Of a stretch of DNA of 64,000 nucleotides, positions 8,300 through 17,610 are shown one piece after another. Position 1 is the stretch's first letter, and the number at the start of each line of letters is the position of its first letter. The DNA comes from Sporosarcina sp. P32b. GTDB taxonomy: Bacteria; Bacillota; Bacilli; Bacillales_A; Planococcaceae. The DNA is taken from assembly GCF_002743335.1 (NCBI RefSeq), contig NZ_PDZB01000010.1, positions 1 to 64,000 of the forward strand. Reading direction: 5' to 3'. The position numbers and the translations under genes are program-made. A model generated the notes under the pieces. It was given only the letters and a program-made list of their open reading frames with translations. It did no database searches and had not been told where the DNA came from.

Positions 8300-8782
8300 T
8301 TAACGGAGAAAAAATAGAAAAATGACAATCATGACCACCATAATGGTGCCTTTTACAGCAACTGATGTCAGAAAACCAATGACAGAGCCGACTCCTGAAC
8401 GAAAAGCTTGTTTAATCCCTACACGAGAGAAAATGAGTTCTGCAATGATTGCACCAATAAAAGGTCCAGCTAGAATACCCACCACTGGAATGACGAATGG
8501 GCCAATAAGCAGACCAATCGTACTTCCCCACATTCCCGCTTTGCTGCCACCGAAGCGTTTAACACCGACGAGATTGGCGATCATATCCGCTCCGAACAAT
8601 AACAAAACGAACAATACTTGGATTACCCAAAATAACCAAGTTAACTCCTCAAATGAAACAAACGCGCCATAAAGTAGGAAGCCTGCCAGTAAAAACACAA
8701 CAGATGGAATGACAGGGTAGATCAATCCGACAAACGCGATCGCGAACATGATAATTGCTAATGTCCAACCGATCCATAACAT
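8300..8782 (-). CDS. yqgC: DUF456 membrane protein (YqgC-like)
   Basis: A 160-residue integral membrane protein with about four hydrophobic segments and conserved Gly/Pro-rich loops (GLIYPVIPS near the N-terminus, [19 protein letters not shown] in the middle), characteristic of DUF456. The function is unknown. The ATG at 8782 is preferred over a GTG three codons earlier because AAGGAG lies eight bases before it and would overlap the GTG. Position beside sodA matches yqgC of B. subtilis. Confidence 0.85.
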   Translation of the reverse strand: MLWIGWTLAIIMFAIAFVGLIYPVIPSVVFLLAGFLLYGAFVSFEELTWLFWVIQVLFVLLLFGADMIANLVGVKRFGGSKAGMWGSTIGLLIGPFVIPVVGILAGPFIGAIIAELIFSRVGIKQAFRSGVGSVIGFLTSVAVKGTIMVVMIVIFLFFLR

Positions 8783-8802
8783 AGCTGTCACTCCTTATTT
8801 TA

Positions 8803-10434
8803 TTATGCGTGCTTACCTAAAATCGCTTCCGCAATGTTTACTGCGTGGTCACCAATTCGCTCAAGATTCGAAACGATATCGACGAACACCATGCCAGCTT
8901 GTGCACTACAATGTCCTTCATTTAAACGGACGATATGATTTTTACGGAATCGACGTTCCATATTATCGATTAAATCTTCTTTCTCTGAAACGATACGTGC
9001 TAGATCTGTATCGTCTGAATCTAATGATTCAATCGCTTTTTGAACGGTTTCGATTGTCAATGTGAACATTTCAGTTAGATCTTCCATTGCGTCATCTGTC
9101 AGCTTCAATTTATTAGTTTCACGTAAATCGATTAGCTCAATGATGTTTTCGAAATGATCACCTATTCGCTCGATATCACGGACAGTATCCATTAATAAGA
9201 CGTGACGACCAGATTCAGCTGGCGACACGATAACTACGGATACTTCTACTAAGTAGTCTGTGATTTTGCGATCGAGATTGTTGATGGCATCTTCAATTTG
9301 ATACGCTGTTTCTGCATATTTTTTCTGACCTGTCTTCAAATATTCAAATGATTCCTGAAGACCCCGGACACTAAAATCACCCATCCGGACAATTTCTTCT
9401 TTGGCTTGTCCAATTGCGACGGCCGGTGATTGTGTGATGAAGCGACGGTCAAGATGTTTCGGTTTATACTCAATCGTGACATCCTCGCCCGGTATCATCT
9501 TAGTGACCAGATAAGCCCAAGCACCAATGAATGGAAATTGTAGAACCGTGTTGGCGATGTTAAACGAACCGTGTGCAAATGCGATTTGCATTTTACTTTC
9601 AAGATTCAAGGCACTCGCCATCCATTCAACGTAAGCCGTAAACGGTATGAGCAGGATCATAAATACGATGGTACCGACGATATTGAATAGTACGTGTACA
9701 GCTGCTGCTCGTCTTGCTGCAACAGATGCACCGAGTGCCGCAAGTACTGCAGTAATTGTCGTCCCGATGTTATCGCCAAAGAGAATCGGCAGTGCGGCTT
9801 TCATTGTAACCAAGTCTTCAGCGAAGAGACCTTGCAAGATTCCGACAGTCGCACTGGAGCTTTGTACGACCAGTGTGAAAATCGTTCCCGCTACTACGCC
9901 GAGCAGTGAATGTTCACTCATTGCTAGTGTGAAATCAGCAAATGCTTCTAATGAACGTAAAGGCTTCATTCCGTCACTCATTAATTCGAGTCCTAAGAAT
10001 AATCCCCCGAAGCCGAAGATGACTTCTCCTAGGTTCTTGATTTTAGCTTTACGGACGAAGAAAATCAGGAAGGCACCAAATGCCATGATCGGTAGTGCAT
10101 ATGCGCCGACATCTAAACCAATAATAAACGCAGTCACTGTCGTACCGATATTGGCGCCCATGATGACGCCGATTGCCTGACGGAGTGTCATAAATCCGGC
10201 ACTTACCAGACCTACTGTAATAACAGTTGTTCCAGAACTAGATTGAATTAACACTGTTACGATAATACCGACAAGAACTCCCATAAATGGATTGGTAGTA
10301 AAACGGTCTAAGATTGCGCGAAGTCTGTCCCCTGCAGCCTTTTGCAATCCATCCCCCATGTACTTAATTGCGAATAGGAAAATTCCTAAGCCCCCAAGAA
10401 ATTGGAACACCACTTCTTGCCAGTTCACTTCCAT
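8803..10434 (-). CDS. yqeW: Sodium/phosphate symporter family protein with PhoU-like C-terminal domain
   Basis: The 543-residue protein carries two inverted NptA/PNaS-2 repeats in its first ~310 residues. Each has the QSSSGTT or QSSSATVG signature (about 64-70 and 190-197), which lines the phosphate/sodium path. Residues ~340-540 form a helical PhoU-like domain with repeated ERIGDH motifs. It should take up phosphate with sodium across the membrane. In B. subtilis yqeW lies near mtaB; here the gene sits beside yqgC, so it has moved. A 242-bp gap with no gene lies upstream. Confidence 0.9.
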   Translation of the reverse strand: MEVNWQEVVFQFLGGLGIFLFAIKYMGDGLQKAAGDRLRAILDRFTTNPFMGVLVGIIVTVLIQSSSGTTVITVGLVSAGFMTLRQAIGVIMGANIGTTVTAFIIGLDVGAYALPIMAFGAFLIFFVRKAKIKNLGEVIFGFGGLFLGLELMSDGMKPLRSLEAFADFTLAMSEHSLLGVVAGTIFTLVVQSSSATVGILQGLFAEDLVTMKAALPILFGDNIGTTITAVLAALGASVAARRAAAVHVLFNIVGTIVFMILLIPFTAYVEWMASALNLESKMQIAFAHGSFNIANTVLQFPFIGAWAYLVTKMIPGEDVTIEYKPKHLDRRFITQSPAVAIGQAKEEIVRMGDFSVRGLQESFEYLKTGQKKYAETAYQIEDAINNLDRKITDYLVEVSVVIVSPAESGRHVLLMDTVRDIERIGDHFENIIELIDLRETNKLKLTDDAMEDLTEMFTLTIETVQKAIESLDSDDTDLARIVSEKEDLIDNMERRFRKNHIVRLNEGHCSAQAGMVFVDIVSNLERIGDHAVNIAEAILGKHA

Positions 10435-10676
10435 TTAATTGTCAACCTCCATCAAACGTTTTATGTATGATTTCTAACTGCCCTTCACTCGTTACAATCG
10501 TCGTGAAGTTTCAACCTATTATGAGAGTTATATACGTCAATTGTAAAGCATCCTACTGCAATCTTTACATCACCTTAACAATGCAGCAATGAATTGTCAT
10601 AAGAATGTCGAAATTTCTGCAAAGCAGTATGTTTTAAATAAATGGTAGACTATATGTAGAAAGGGAGGCCGGCTCA

Positions 10677-11180
10677 GTGAAATTCCATCAAATTTTTAAA
10701 GCTTCTTTACATGAACCCAAAAAACTTGCAGCATTCCGCTTGTTATCGATCGGTAAAGTCATTCAATACATATTTGTGTTTATCTTTCTTTACACCGGCG
10801 TATCATTTTTGCAATTTGTAGTAGGCGATCATACACTGTTCCAGTCATCTCCTGAATTAGCGGAAATCGGCGAAACGATCGGCTTTTTGATCTATCCAAT
10901 CGCATTTGTGCTGCAATTGGTCATTATTACGTCGTATTTATTTATTCGCATCAGTATTTTTGCTATCATAGGGGTAGTGCTATTGAAACTATTGCATCGC
11001 CGTGGCGAATTTCGTTTTATGTGGCGAACAGCAGCGATTGCTGCAACATTACCAATCTTGCTGACGATGGCATTTGAATTTGTTCCGCCTATGCAACCTT
11101 ATAGCTTGTGGATCGCGTCGGTAGTCCATCTACTCTACGTTTGGAGAGCAGCAGTCTATTATCCAAAACAACCAAGATGA
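10677..11180 (+). CDS. yqgB: DUF1189 membrane protein (YqgB-like)
   Basis: A 167-residue membrane protein starting with the DUF1189 pattern KFHQIFKASLHEPKKLAAFR, followed by a long hydrophobic helix and two or three further membrane segments. The function is unknown. It uses a GTG start with GGGAGG eight bases upstream. It corresponds to yqgB of the B. subtilis yqgA-yqgC group by family and position, although B. subtilis YqgB is longer. Confidence 0.75.
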   Translation: MKFHQIFKASLHEPKKLAAFRLLSIGKVIQYIFVFIFLYTGVSFLQFVVGDHTLFQSSPELAEIGETIGFLIYPIAFVLQLVIITSYLFIRISIFAIIGVVLLKLLHRRGEFRFMWRTAAIAATLPILLTMAFEFVPPMQPYSLWIASVVHLLYVWRAAVYYPKQPR

Positions 11181-11223
11181 ATAGACTTCCCCTATTCTGC
11201 ATAGTGTAGTGCAGGAGGGATGC

Positions 11224-11571
11224 ATGATGAGAATTCTACTAATCGCACTTGCTGTATTTTGCACAGTTCATTTTGTTCGAATGGATTTAACAGAAGGGAC
11301 AATCCCTCTTGCAGCCTTTTTTGAAGATGAATCGTCCTGTATAGAGGAAACGCCGAATCATTCAATTGCCATTCGAGTGGTTGAAGGTGATACAATAGAA
11401 TCGTTATTCGCATTATACCCAGATTCAACACAAAACTTTCTTGAGAGGTTGGAGCAATTTTATTCCATGAACCCTCATCTTGAACGCCAACAGTTTGTAG
11501 CAGGCGAAAAAATCAAGCTGCCGATCGGTGAACAAGTAGAATCTGTTTGCGAAGAAGGCGACAAAGGATAA
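11224..11571 (+). CDS. yqfZ: Exported LysM-like protein (YqfZ-like)
   Basis: The 115-residue protein has an N-terminal hydrophobic segment (about 3-16) that can act as signal or anchor. A LysM-like motif follows ([17 protein letters not shown], then FYSMNPHLE and AGEKIKLPI), implying a peptidoglycan- or spore-cortex-binding role on the outside. AGGAGG fits either ATG 11224 or ATG 11227. Position immediately before ispG matches yqfZ in B. subtilis, which supports the call more than similarity alone. It includes a Cys pair (about residues 35 and 109) that could form a disulphide. Confidence 0.7.
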   Translation: MMRILLIALAVFCTVHFVRMDLTEGTIPLAAFFEDESSCIEETPNHSIAIRVVEGDTIESLFALYPDSTQNFLERLEQFYSMNPHLERQQFVAGEKIKLPIGEQVESVCEEGDKG

Positions 11572-11626
11572 TTTTATATTCCATCTTTTTATGATGGTAT
11601 TTACTCATTTGAAGGAGAGAGACATA

Positions 11627-12754
11627 ATGACTGAAATGATTCATCGTTCCAATACTCGTCCCGTAAAAGTTGGTAATTTGACTATCGGGGGAAGCAATGA
11701 GCTGTTTATGCAAAGCATGACAACGACAAAAACACATGATGTCGAAGCAACAGTTGCAGAAATTAAACGTTTGGAAGATGCAGGCTGCCAAATCGTACGT
11801 GTAGCATGTCCCGATGAGCGCGCTGCGTATTCGATTGGAGAAATCAAAAAGCAAATCAATATTCCGCTAGTAGTGGATATTCATTTTGACTATAAATTAG
11901 CATTGATTGCAATTGAACAAGGTGCAGATAAAATTCGTATCAATCCAGGTAATATTGGCCGTAAAGAGAAAGTTGAAGCTGTTGTTAATGCAGCAAAAGC
12001 GAAGGGTATTCCAATTCGTATCGGTGTCAACGCAGGTTCACTTGAGAGAAAAATTCTTGAGAAGTACGGCTACCCTACTGCAGAAGGTATGGTTGAAAGT
12101 GCATTGCATCATATCAAAATCCTTGAAGACTTGGATTTCCATGATATTATCGTGTCACTTAAAGCATCTGACGTTAACTTGGCGATCGAAGCATACAAGC
12201 TTGCGGCTGCGGCATTCGATTATCCATTGCACTTAGGTATTACAGAATCCGGTACACTATTCGCAGGTTCAATCAAGAGTGCGGCAGGTCTTGGTTCCCT
12301 TCTATCATCAGGTATCGGTAACACGATGCGCGTATCGTTAAGTGCGGATCCGGTTCAAGAAATCAAAGTAGCGAAAGAGTTACTGAAAGTATTCGGTTTA
12401 TCTTCCAACTCGGCAACATTAATTTCTTGCCCAACATGCGGCCGTATCGAAATCGACTTAATTTCCATTGCTAATGAAGTAGAAGAATATATCTCGAATA
12501 TTAAAGCACCGTTGAAGGTAGCAGTTCTTGGCTGTGCGGTAAACGGTCCAGGTGAAGCCCGTGAAGCTGATATCGGTATTGCTGGTGCTCGTGGTGAAGG
12601 ATTGCTCTTCATGCATGGGAAAACGGTCCGAAAAGTTCCAGAAGAGACAATGGTCGAAGAATTGAAAAAGGAAATCGACATTTTAGCCGAGGAATATTTC
12701 GAGAAGAAAAGACAAGAAGAAGCACTTGCAGCACAAGGTAGCGTTTCTGAATGA
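11627..12754 (+). CDS. ispG: 4-hydroxy-3-methylbut-2-enyl diphosphate synthase (flavodoxin)
   Basis: It catalyses the penultimate step of the MEP isoprenoid pathway, reducing MEcPP to HMBPP with a [4Fe-4S] cluster. The 375-residue protein has a TIM-barrel N-terminal part and a C-terminal cluster domain. Cluster ligands are visible: Cys268 and Cys271 (SCPTCGR), Cys303 and Glu310 (GCAVNGPGE). ATG 11627 follows GAAGGAGAG with good spacing; a longer frame to 11591 lacks a ribosome site. The gene overlaps the next ATG by four bases. The partner ispH lies 7 kb downstream. Confidence 0.97.
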   Translation: MTEMIHRSNTRPVKVGNLTIGGSNELFMQSMTTTKTHDVEATVAEIKRLEDAGCQIVRVACPDERAAYSIGEIKKQINIPLVVDIHFDYKLALIAIEQGADKIRINPGNIGRKEKVEAVVNAAKAKGIPIRIGVNAGSLERKILEKYGYPTAEGMVESALHHIKILEDLDFHDIIVSLKASDVNLAIEAYKLAAAAFDYPLHLGITESGTLFAGSIKSAAGLGSLLSSGIGNTMRVSLSADPVQEIKVAKELLKVFGLSSNSATLISCPTCGRIEIDLISIANEVEEYISNIKAPLKVAVLGCAVNGPGEAREADIGIAGARGEGLLFMHGKTVRKVPEETMVEELKKEIDILAEEYFEKKRQEEALAAQGSVSE

Positions 12755-13341
12755 GGGATATACGTTTCGGGATCGACATTGACGGGACGGTAACTACACC
12801 CACTGCCCTGCTTCCCCATATCAACAAGCGTTTCGGTTCTAATCTGACACTCGCGGATATTAAAGAGTATGATTTGACGAAAGCGTTTGATGTGGACCCT
12901 GAACAGTTTGGGCAATGGTACAAAGAAACGGAAGAACTGATCTATCAGACTTCCCCTGCTCAAGAATTCGCAAAAGAAGTATTGACCAATTGGCAGAAGC
13001 AGTTCGAGTTGTATTATATTTCAGCCCGTGGACCGAATGTACTCGAGTCTACAACGAACTGGTTTCACGAGCAGCAAATACCTTATGACCACGTAGAGTT
13101 GATTGGCACGCATCATAAAATTGAGACGGCCAAGCAATTCAACGTAGATGTATTCTTCGAAGACAAGCATGACAATGCAGTAGGTATCCACGAGGAGTTG
13201 GATATTCCGGTGTTCTTATTTGATACTCCTTATAACCAGGATCCGATTCCTGAAGGTGTCATACGAGTAGCCAATTGGAAACAAGCTGATCAGTACGTTA
13301 GACAGTTATTTCATACAACCGAAATGATAAAGAGTAAATGA
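12751..13341 (+). CDS. yqfW: HAD-superfamily nucleotidase-like protein (YqfW)
   Basis: The 196-residue protein opens with the HAD catalytic motif DIDGTVT (9-15), whose first Asp is the nucleophile. Later it has a Ser-containing motif (YYISARG, about 89-95) and the acidic motif FFEDKHDNA (about 133-141). It is related to 5'(3')-deoxyribonucleotidases, so it probably removes phosphate from a nucleotide-like substrate. It is translationally coupled to ispG through ATGA. This coupling and the position match B. subtilis yqfW, whose substrate is not known. Confidence 0.85.
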   Translation: MRDIRFGIDIDGTVTTPTALLPHINKRFGSNLTLADIKEYDLTKAFDVDPEQFGQWYKETEELIYQTSPAQEFAKEVLTNWQKQFELYYISARGPNVLESTTNWFHEQQIPYDHVELIGTHHKIETAKQFNVDVFFEDKHDNAVGIHEELDIPVFLFDTPYNQDPIPEGVIRVANWKQADQYVRQLFHTTEMIKSK

Positions 13342-13347
13342 TGGCTG

Positions 13348-13376
13348 GAGCACCGCATATTGCGGTGCTCTTTTTT
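13348..13376 (+). terminator. Intrinsic terminator of ispG-yqfW
   Basis: Perfect 10-bp GC-rich stem (GAGCACCGCA with TGCGGTGCTC, loop TAT) followed by six T residues. Confidence 0.95.
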
Positions 13377-13477
13377 ATAGTCTTCTTGTATATTCGCATC
13401 TTACTTTTAACTTCACATGTATAATAAAACCTAGTACATTATTAGTACGAAATATAGTAGATTGAGGTTTTTAATGC

Positions 13478-14227
13478 ATGTCTTTCCATCTAATTGTATT
13501 AGTAATCATTGCCGTATTTATTGGTGCTTTATCGCGTGCTACATTCGGTTTTGGTGAAGCAGTTGTCAGTATGCCCTTGCTCGCATTACTATCAGTAGAT
13601 TTACATACTTCTATCGCTTTAATAGGTTTGGTGGGACTCACGGTGGCATTATTTACCGTAGTTTCGGAATGGCGTCATGCGGACCGTCCAGCTTTACTTC
13701 GCCTAGTCATAGGTGCTTTAGCAGGAATTCCCGTTGGTATCGTATTGGTCGTCAAACTTCCCGATACGCTAATAACTATTGCACTTGGGATCTTTTTAAT
13801 TCTTTATGGTTCGTATTCATTTGGCAAGAGTCTATTACAACATACTTTTGCTACAGAAAGACTGAAGGCGAAGTTTTGGTCATGGCCAGTTGGATTTGTA
13901 TCCGGTGTGCTTGGAAGCGCTTATAATACTCACGGTGTGCCCGTAGTCGTGTATGGTACGTTAAGACGTTGGGAACCAAAGCGCTTTCGCGGAACCTTGC
14001 AAGCCCATTTTCTTATTACAGGGACATTTATAGTTGCTGGACAGGCTTTAGGGGGACTATGGTCAAAAGATGTATTTATATTATACGGTTACTCTTTCCC
14101 CACTGTCATACTCGCAACATGGCTCGGTATTTCTATACAACGTCGTATGCCAAATGAAAAATTTATACGCTATGTATTTCTTCTACTAGCATTCCTAGGA
14201 GCGATTTTATTACTTACTTCCATTTGA
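13478..14227 (+). CDS. TauE/SafE family permease
   Basis: The 249-residue protein has about eight membrane segments. The two halves each contain the Gly/Pro-rich TauE/SafE pattern (GALSRATFGFGEAVVSMPLLA near residue 18, and WPVGFVSGVLGSAYNTHGVPVV near 130). The family exports sulfite, sulfonates or other small organic anions; the substrate cannot be read from the sequence. It is monocistronic, between two terminators, with a GAGG-type ribosome site. A TAGTAC direct repeat (13432-13447) lies in its upstream region. It is not part of the B. subtilis yqf order, so it is probably an insertion here. Confidence 0.88.
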   Translation: MSFHLIVLVIIAVFIGALSRATFGFGEAVVSMPLLALLSVDLHTSIALIGLVGLTVALFTVVSEWRHADRPALLRLVIGALAGIPVGIVLVVKLPDTLITIALGIFLILYGSYSFGKSLLQHTFATERLKAKFWSWPVGFVSGVLGSAYNTHGVPVVVYGTLRRWEPKRFRGTLQAHFLITGTFIVAGQALGGLWSKDVFILYGYSFPTVILATWLGISIQRRMPNEKFIRYVFLLLAFLGAILLLTSI

Positions 14228-14240
14228 ATACTATTCAATA

Positions 14241-14281
14241 AAAAAGGCAGCACATCATAAAAAATGATGCGCTGCCTTTTT
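14241..14281. terminator. Bidirectional terminator between the permease and zur
   Basis: Long stem AAAAAGGCAGC-x-CATCAT with ATGATG-x-GCTGCCTTTTT (one internal mismatch), AAAA loop, with T runs on both strands. Confidence 0.92.
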
Positions 14282-14290
14282 CTATTCAAA

Positions 14291-14707
14291 CTATCCCACT
14301 TTACACTTCGGACATCTGCCATAAATCTCAAACTTATGCCCTTCTATTACATACTCTGACAAATTTACCGTTACACTATCCATCGGGCAAATTGGAATGG
14401 ATTTCGTGCCACCACACGCTGTACAAATGAAATGGTGGTGATGATGATCCGTCGCACACTGCATACGAAAAAGTCGCTCGCCATTCAGTTCTGTTTCATC
14501 TAAAATACCAAGCTTCGAGAACATGGCAAGATTCCGGTAGATTGTATCAAAACTAATACCCGGATTATCCCGTTCTACCGCTACGCGAACTTCCATAGCC
14601 GTGACATAGCGATCCGCATCATCAAAAAATCGCAATAGTATTTCTCGGTTCTTTGTTCGTTTATAATCATATTTCAATAGAATATCCCATGCTTCATCTA
14701 TCGACAT
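14291..14707 (-). CDS. zur: Zinc-responsive repressor of the Fur family
   Basis: The 138-residue protein has an N-terminal winged helix (FDTIYRNLAMFSKLGILDE about 53-71) and a C-terminal metal and dimerisation domain. Visible metal sites are a run of five His residues (TDHHHHHFIC) and two structural Cys pairs (CTAC near 94-97 and CPKC near 133-136). Fur, PerR and Zur share this fold. The call to Zur rests on the ABC zinc importer genes immediately upstream in the same direction and on the Zur palindrome in front of them. It likely shuts off that importer when zinc is plentiful. Confidence 0.9.
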   Translation of the reverse strand: MSIDEAWDILLKYDYKRTKNREILLRFFDDADRYVTAMEVRVAVERDNPGISFDTIYRNLAMFSKLGILDETELNGERLFRMQCATDHHHHHFICTACGGTKSIPICPMDSVTVNLSEYVIEGHKFEIYGRCPKCKVG

Positions 14708-14732
14708 ATCGTAACGCCACCTTTCCTGCTGC

Positions 14733-15563
14733 CTATGACCGTACTTTTTTCCATAAAAGTACTAACAGTAAAATGAACACTGACGTAACTACAATGGTCC
14801 CGCCAGGCGCGATATCTAAGTAAAACGCAGATATCAGCCCAATGATCACAGCGATTTCCCCGAATACTACCGAGTATACTAGTGCACCCCTATAGCTTTT
14901 AGCCACTTGAATAGCAGCTGCCACAGGCAATGTCATCAACGAAGAAACTAGCAAAATTCCAACGATTCGCATTGATGCACCAATGACTAGCGCTGTGATA
15001 ATCATAAACGCCGCTTGAATAACGCGTTCATTAATCCCAGACACTCTCGCATACTCTGGATCAAATGCCAATGAAAATAACTCTTTATATAAGAAATAGA
15101 TAAAGGCAATCACAATAATAGCAATAAAAATAACAATGTATAAATCTTGCCGACTCACAGCGGACACTGAACCAAATAAATAACCGACTAAATCTGTACC
15201 AAAACCTTTGGCAAGGGATATAAATATTGCCCCAAAACCAATACCTGCAGATAAAATGATCGGAATCGCCAGTTCTTCAAAGCTTTTATACACTCTACGC
15301 AATCGCTCAATCAACAAAGAGCCGATTACAGCTGCCCCCATCCCTAAATACACTGGGTTAAGCGCCGCGAAGAACAATACTTGCTGACTCAAATAGAGAC
15401 TGCCTGCAATCCCTGCGAGTGCTACGTGACTAAGTGCATCTGAAATCATCGCCATACGACGCACTACGATAAACAATCCTAGCATCGGGGCGATCAAGCC
15501 AATAATTAGCCCAGATAATACAGCATTTTGTAAAAACTCATATGTGAAAATAGCTTCAATCAT
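14733..15563 (-). CDS. znuB: Zinc ABC transporter permease
   Basis: A 276-residue integral membrane protein with about eight hydrophobic helices of the ABC-3 metal permease family. It has the conserved cytoplasmic segment RRMAMISDALSHVALAGIAG (about 30-50) that contacts the ATPase, and the LMTLPVAAAIQVAKSYR region near residue 210. It starts inside the end of znuC (ATGA overlap) and is followed by zur, an arrangement like Listeria zurA-zurM-zurR. No solute-binding lipoprotein gene is present here, so that component must be encoded elsewhere. Confidence 0.93.
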   Translation of the reverse strand: MIEAIFTYEFLQNAVLSGLIIGLIAPMLGLFIVVRRMAMISDALSHVALAGIAGSLYLSQQVLFFAALNPVYLGMGAAVIGSLLIERLRRVYKSFEELAIPIILSAGIGFGAIFISLAKGFGTDLVGYLFGSVSAVSRQDLYIVIFIAIIVIAFIYFLYKELFSLAFDPEYARVSGINERVIQAAFMIITALVIGASMRIVGILLVSSLMTLPVAAAIQVAKSYRGALVYSVVFGEIAVIIGLISAFYLDIAPGGTIVVTSVFILLLVLLWKKVRS

Positions 15564-16336
15564 CTAACCGGCTCCGTTTCTTTTTGATGGAGCCGACGAA
15601 TAGGATGACCGTACCAGCCGGACAATTCCGCCTCACTCATTTTTTCATAGTCTGCATGGACACCATGGAAATGGATAGATCGATTCAAGCACGCAATATG
15701 TGTTGCAAGCTTTGTCACGACATCGATTTCATGTGTCACGAGTAAAATCGCTATTCCGTACTCACGATTCAATTCGCTAAGCATAGAATAGAAGGATTCT
15801 ACATTTTGTCTGTCAATTCCGACTGTCGGCTCATCCATGATCAGTAAATCCGGATGACTTACGAGGGCTCTCGCAATGAAGACACGCTGCTGCTGACCTC
15901 CTGAGAGATCACCTATACTTTCATCTTTACGATCAGCCATTTTCACTACATGTAGCGCATCAAGAGCTTGCTGTTCATCTTCTTTATCGAACCGCTTGAA
16001 AAGTCCCTTTTTACTCGTTAAACCGCTCTTCACGACTTCCAATACCGTTGCTGGGAACTGCGTCGTAAATGCATTGGATTTTTGAGAGACGTAACCAATT
16101 CTTTGTTGTTGGTTAAACGAATCAATCGGCCCACCAAACAGTTCAATCGTGCCTTGTGACGGTTTCAACAACCCTAGTATGATCTTTAATAATGTAGATT
16201 TACCCGAACCGTTTGGACCAATTAACGCCCAAAACTCCCCTTGTTTCACTTCTAGACTGACATCAGAAAGCGCAACAGAGTGATTAAATTTATGCGATAT
16301 ATGCTCTAAGTTAATAATGGAATTTGTCATATACAT
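15560..16336 (-). CDS. znuC: Zinc ABC transporter ATP-binding protein
   Basis: A 258-residue ABC ATPase that drives the permease encoded next to it. It has Walker A GPNGSGKST (about 40-48), the Q-loop in GYVSQKSNAF, the signature LSGGQQQR (about 144-151), Walker B LLIMDEPTVG (about 165-174) and the switch His in LVTHEID. It begins an operon znuC-znuB-zur and is preceded by a sigma-A promoter with a Zur operator just downstream of it. ATG 16336 has AAAGGA six bases upstream; ATG 16330 is a possible alternative. Confidence 0.93.
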   Translation of the reverse strand: MYMTNSIINLEHISHKFNHSVALSDVSLEVKQGEFWALIGPNGSGKSTLLKIILGLLKPSQGTIELFGGPIDSFNQQQRIGYVSQKSNAFTTQFPATVLEVVKSGLTSKKGLFKRFDKEDEQQALDALHVVKMADRKDESIGDLSGGQQQRVFIARALVSHPDLLIMDEPTVGIDRQNVESFYSMLSELNREYGIAILLVTHEIDVVTKLATHIACLNRSIHFHGVHADYEKMSEAELSGWYGHPIRRLHQKETEPVR

Positions 16337-16351
16337 ATCCCTTCCTTTAAT

Positions 16352-16366
16352 TCGGAATCATTCCGA
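16352..16366. promoter_or_regulatory. Zur operator (7-1-7 palindrome)
   Basis: The perfect palindrome TCGGAAT-C-ATTCCGA has the same 7-1-7 geometry as the Bacillus Zur box (TCGTAATNATTACGA), with two substitutions per half. It lies at about +5 to +19 of the predicted znuC transcript, a repression position. Confidence 0.8.
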
Positions 16367-16377
16367 TTACTTTATGA

Positions 16378-16406
16378 ATTATATAGTAAGACGCGGAGGG
16401 ATACAA
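16378..16406 (-). promoter_or_regulatory. Sigma-A promoter of znuC-znuB-zur
   Basis: On the minus strand TTGTAT (16406-16401), 17 bases, then TATAAT (16383-16378). It is positioned directly upstream of the Zur palindrome. Confidence 0.75.
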
Positions 16407-16420
16407 CCAATTGAAAGGAA

Positions 16421-16672
16421 ATGATGAAGATGGATTTACTTCAGTTAATTCAGGAAATTAAACAGTTGCCCGATCAGGAAGCAGTACATTACGCGGCAAG
16501 TTATGGTGTGGAGTTGTCTACGAAGGAGGTACAGCAGCTACGACCTTTGCTGGATGAAGTTTCATTCACTTGGTTGTTTACAGGTATTCCGTCCGTATTC
16601 ATCGAAAAAATCACTTCGATCATTGGCTATGAGAAGACCATGCTGTATTTGGAACAATATAAACTACAATAG
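16421..16672 (+). CDS. yqfT: DUF2624 protein (YqfT-like)
   Basis: A small helical, acidic protein of up to 83 residues, with a core reading LIQEIKQLPDQEAVHYAASYG and later IEKITSIIGYEKTMLYLEQ, recognised as the Bacillales YqfT/DUF2624 family of unknown role. Three in-frame ATGs (16421, 16424, 16430) follow AAAGGA; spacing favours 16424 or 16430. It is transcribed divergently from znuC across the Zur box and stands next to nfo, as in B. subtilis. Confidence 0.75.
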   Translation: MMKMDLLQLIQEIKQLPDQEAVHYAASYGVELSTKEVQQLRPLLDEVSFTWLFTGIPSVFIEKITSIIGYEKTMLYLEQYKLQ

Positions 16673-16700
16673 AAAAAAGCGTTGCGGGTACGCAACGCTT
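16673..16700 (-). terminator. Intrinsic terminator of cshB-nfo
   Basis: Perfect 10-bp stem AAGCGTTGCG with CGCAACGCTT, loop GGTA. On the minus strand it is followed by a run of T residues. It may also slow the convergent yqfT transcript, but no T run follows on that strand. Confidence 0.85.
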
Positions 16701-16707
16701 AAAGTCT

Positions 16708-17610
16708 TCAGTTATGCAATTCTTCTAATCGAGCAGGAGTGAATTGATGATTTTTCAACATGTCAATCTCCACTGCATAAGGGGCTTTTTTATTTGCTTT
16801 ATCTGTTCCGATAAATGGCGTTTCCAAGATTTTTGGGACGTCTTTAAATGCTGGATGATGAACGATATACACCAACGGTTCGAAGCCGATATGTCCCATG
16901 CCAATATTTTCGTGACGGTCTTTTCCAGCACCACAAATATTCTTGCTGTCGTTAACATGAATGACGGAAATCCGGTCCAGTCCAACAATATTGTTAAATT
17001 GATCTAAGACACCTGAGAAATCATTGACAATATCATAGCCTGCATCATGAACGTGACATGTATCAAAACAAACGGATAGACGTTCGTTATGCTTCACACC
17101 GTCGATGATCTTGGCGATCTCATCAAAACTTCTACCACATTCTGTTCCTTTACCAGCCATCGTTTCAAGTGCGATGCGAACATTCGCGTCTTCAGATAAC
17201 ACTTCATTCAAGCCTTCAATTATTTTCTCGATACCTACTTCCGCCCCTGCGCCCACGTGGGCACCTGGATGGAGGACAATTTGGTTAGCACCAAGCGCTT
17301 CAGTGCGCTGGATTTCCTGTTGCAAAAAGTCTACGCCTAAGCGGAACGTTTCAGGCTTCGTAGTGTTCGCGAGATTAATAATGTACGGCGCATGGATGAC
17401 GAGATTTGATTGGCCATTTTCTTCCATACTCTGTGTACCGCTTTCGATATTCAATTCTTCAATTGGTTTACGTCTCGTGTTCTGAGGCGCTCCCGTATAG
17501 ATCATGAATGTATTAGCTCCATAGCTTAGAGCTTCTTCACTTGAGCCAAGTAGCATCTTTTTACCACTCATGGATACGTGAGAACCTAGAAGGATATCGT
17601 GTTGTGTCAT
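16708..17610 (-). CDS. nfo: Endonuclease IV (AP endonuclease)
   Basis: It cuts DNA 5' of abasic sites in base excision repair, and in Bacillus it also protects spores. The 300-residue TIM barrel carries the expected zinc ligands: His in VLHPGAHVG, Glu in ALETMAG, the [13 protein letters not shown] segment, HVNDSK and ETPFIG near the end. It starts inside the end of cshB (ATGA overlap), so helicase and nuclease are co-translated, as in B. subtilis yqfR-yqfS. Confidence 0.96.
   Translation of the reverse strand: MTQHDILLGSHVSMSGKKMLLGSSEEALSYGANTFMIYTGAPQNTRRKPIEELNIESGTQSMEENGQSNLVIHAPYIINLANTTKPETFRLGVDFLQQEIQRTEALGANQIVLHPGAHVGAGAEVGIEKIIEGLNEVLSEDANVRIALETMAGKGTECGRSFDEIAKIIDGVKHNERLSVCFDTCHVHDAGYDIVNDFSGVLDQFNNIVGLDRISVIHVNDSKNICGAGKDRHENIGMGHIGFEPLVYIVHHPAFKDVPKILETPFIGTDKANKKAPYAVEIDMLKNHQFTPARLEELHN

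Noticed and set aside
9647-10180. 177-codon frame on the plus strand
   Set aside because: It is antisense to the Na/Pi symporter gene, lacks a ribosome site and has a composition typical of a shadow frame.
10488-10513. TGAAAC-N16-CGAG upstream of the Na/Pi symporter, ECF-promoter-like
   Set aside because: The -10 is CGAG rather than CGTC or CGTA, and there is no known ECF control of this gene, so it is left as chance.
12355-12963. 202-codon frame on the minus strand
   Set aside because: It lies antisense to ispG and yqfW, both of which are certain, and no domain is recognisable.
13432-13447. Direct repeat TAGTAC before the TauE/SafE permease gene
   Set aside because: Too short to distinguish from chance without comparison to relatives.
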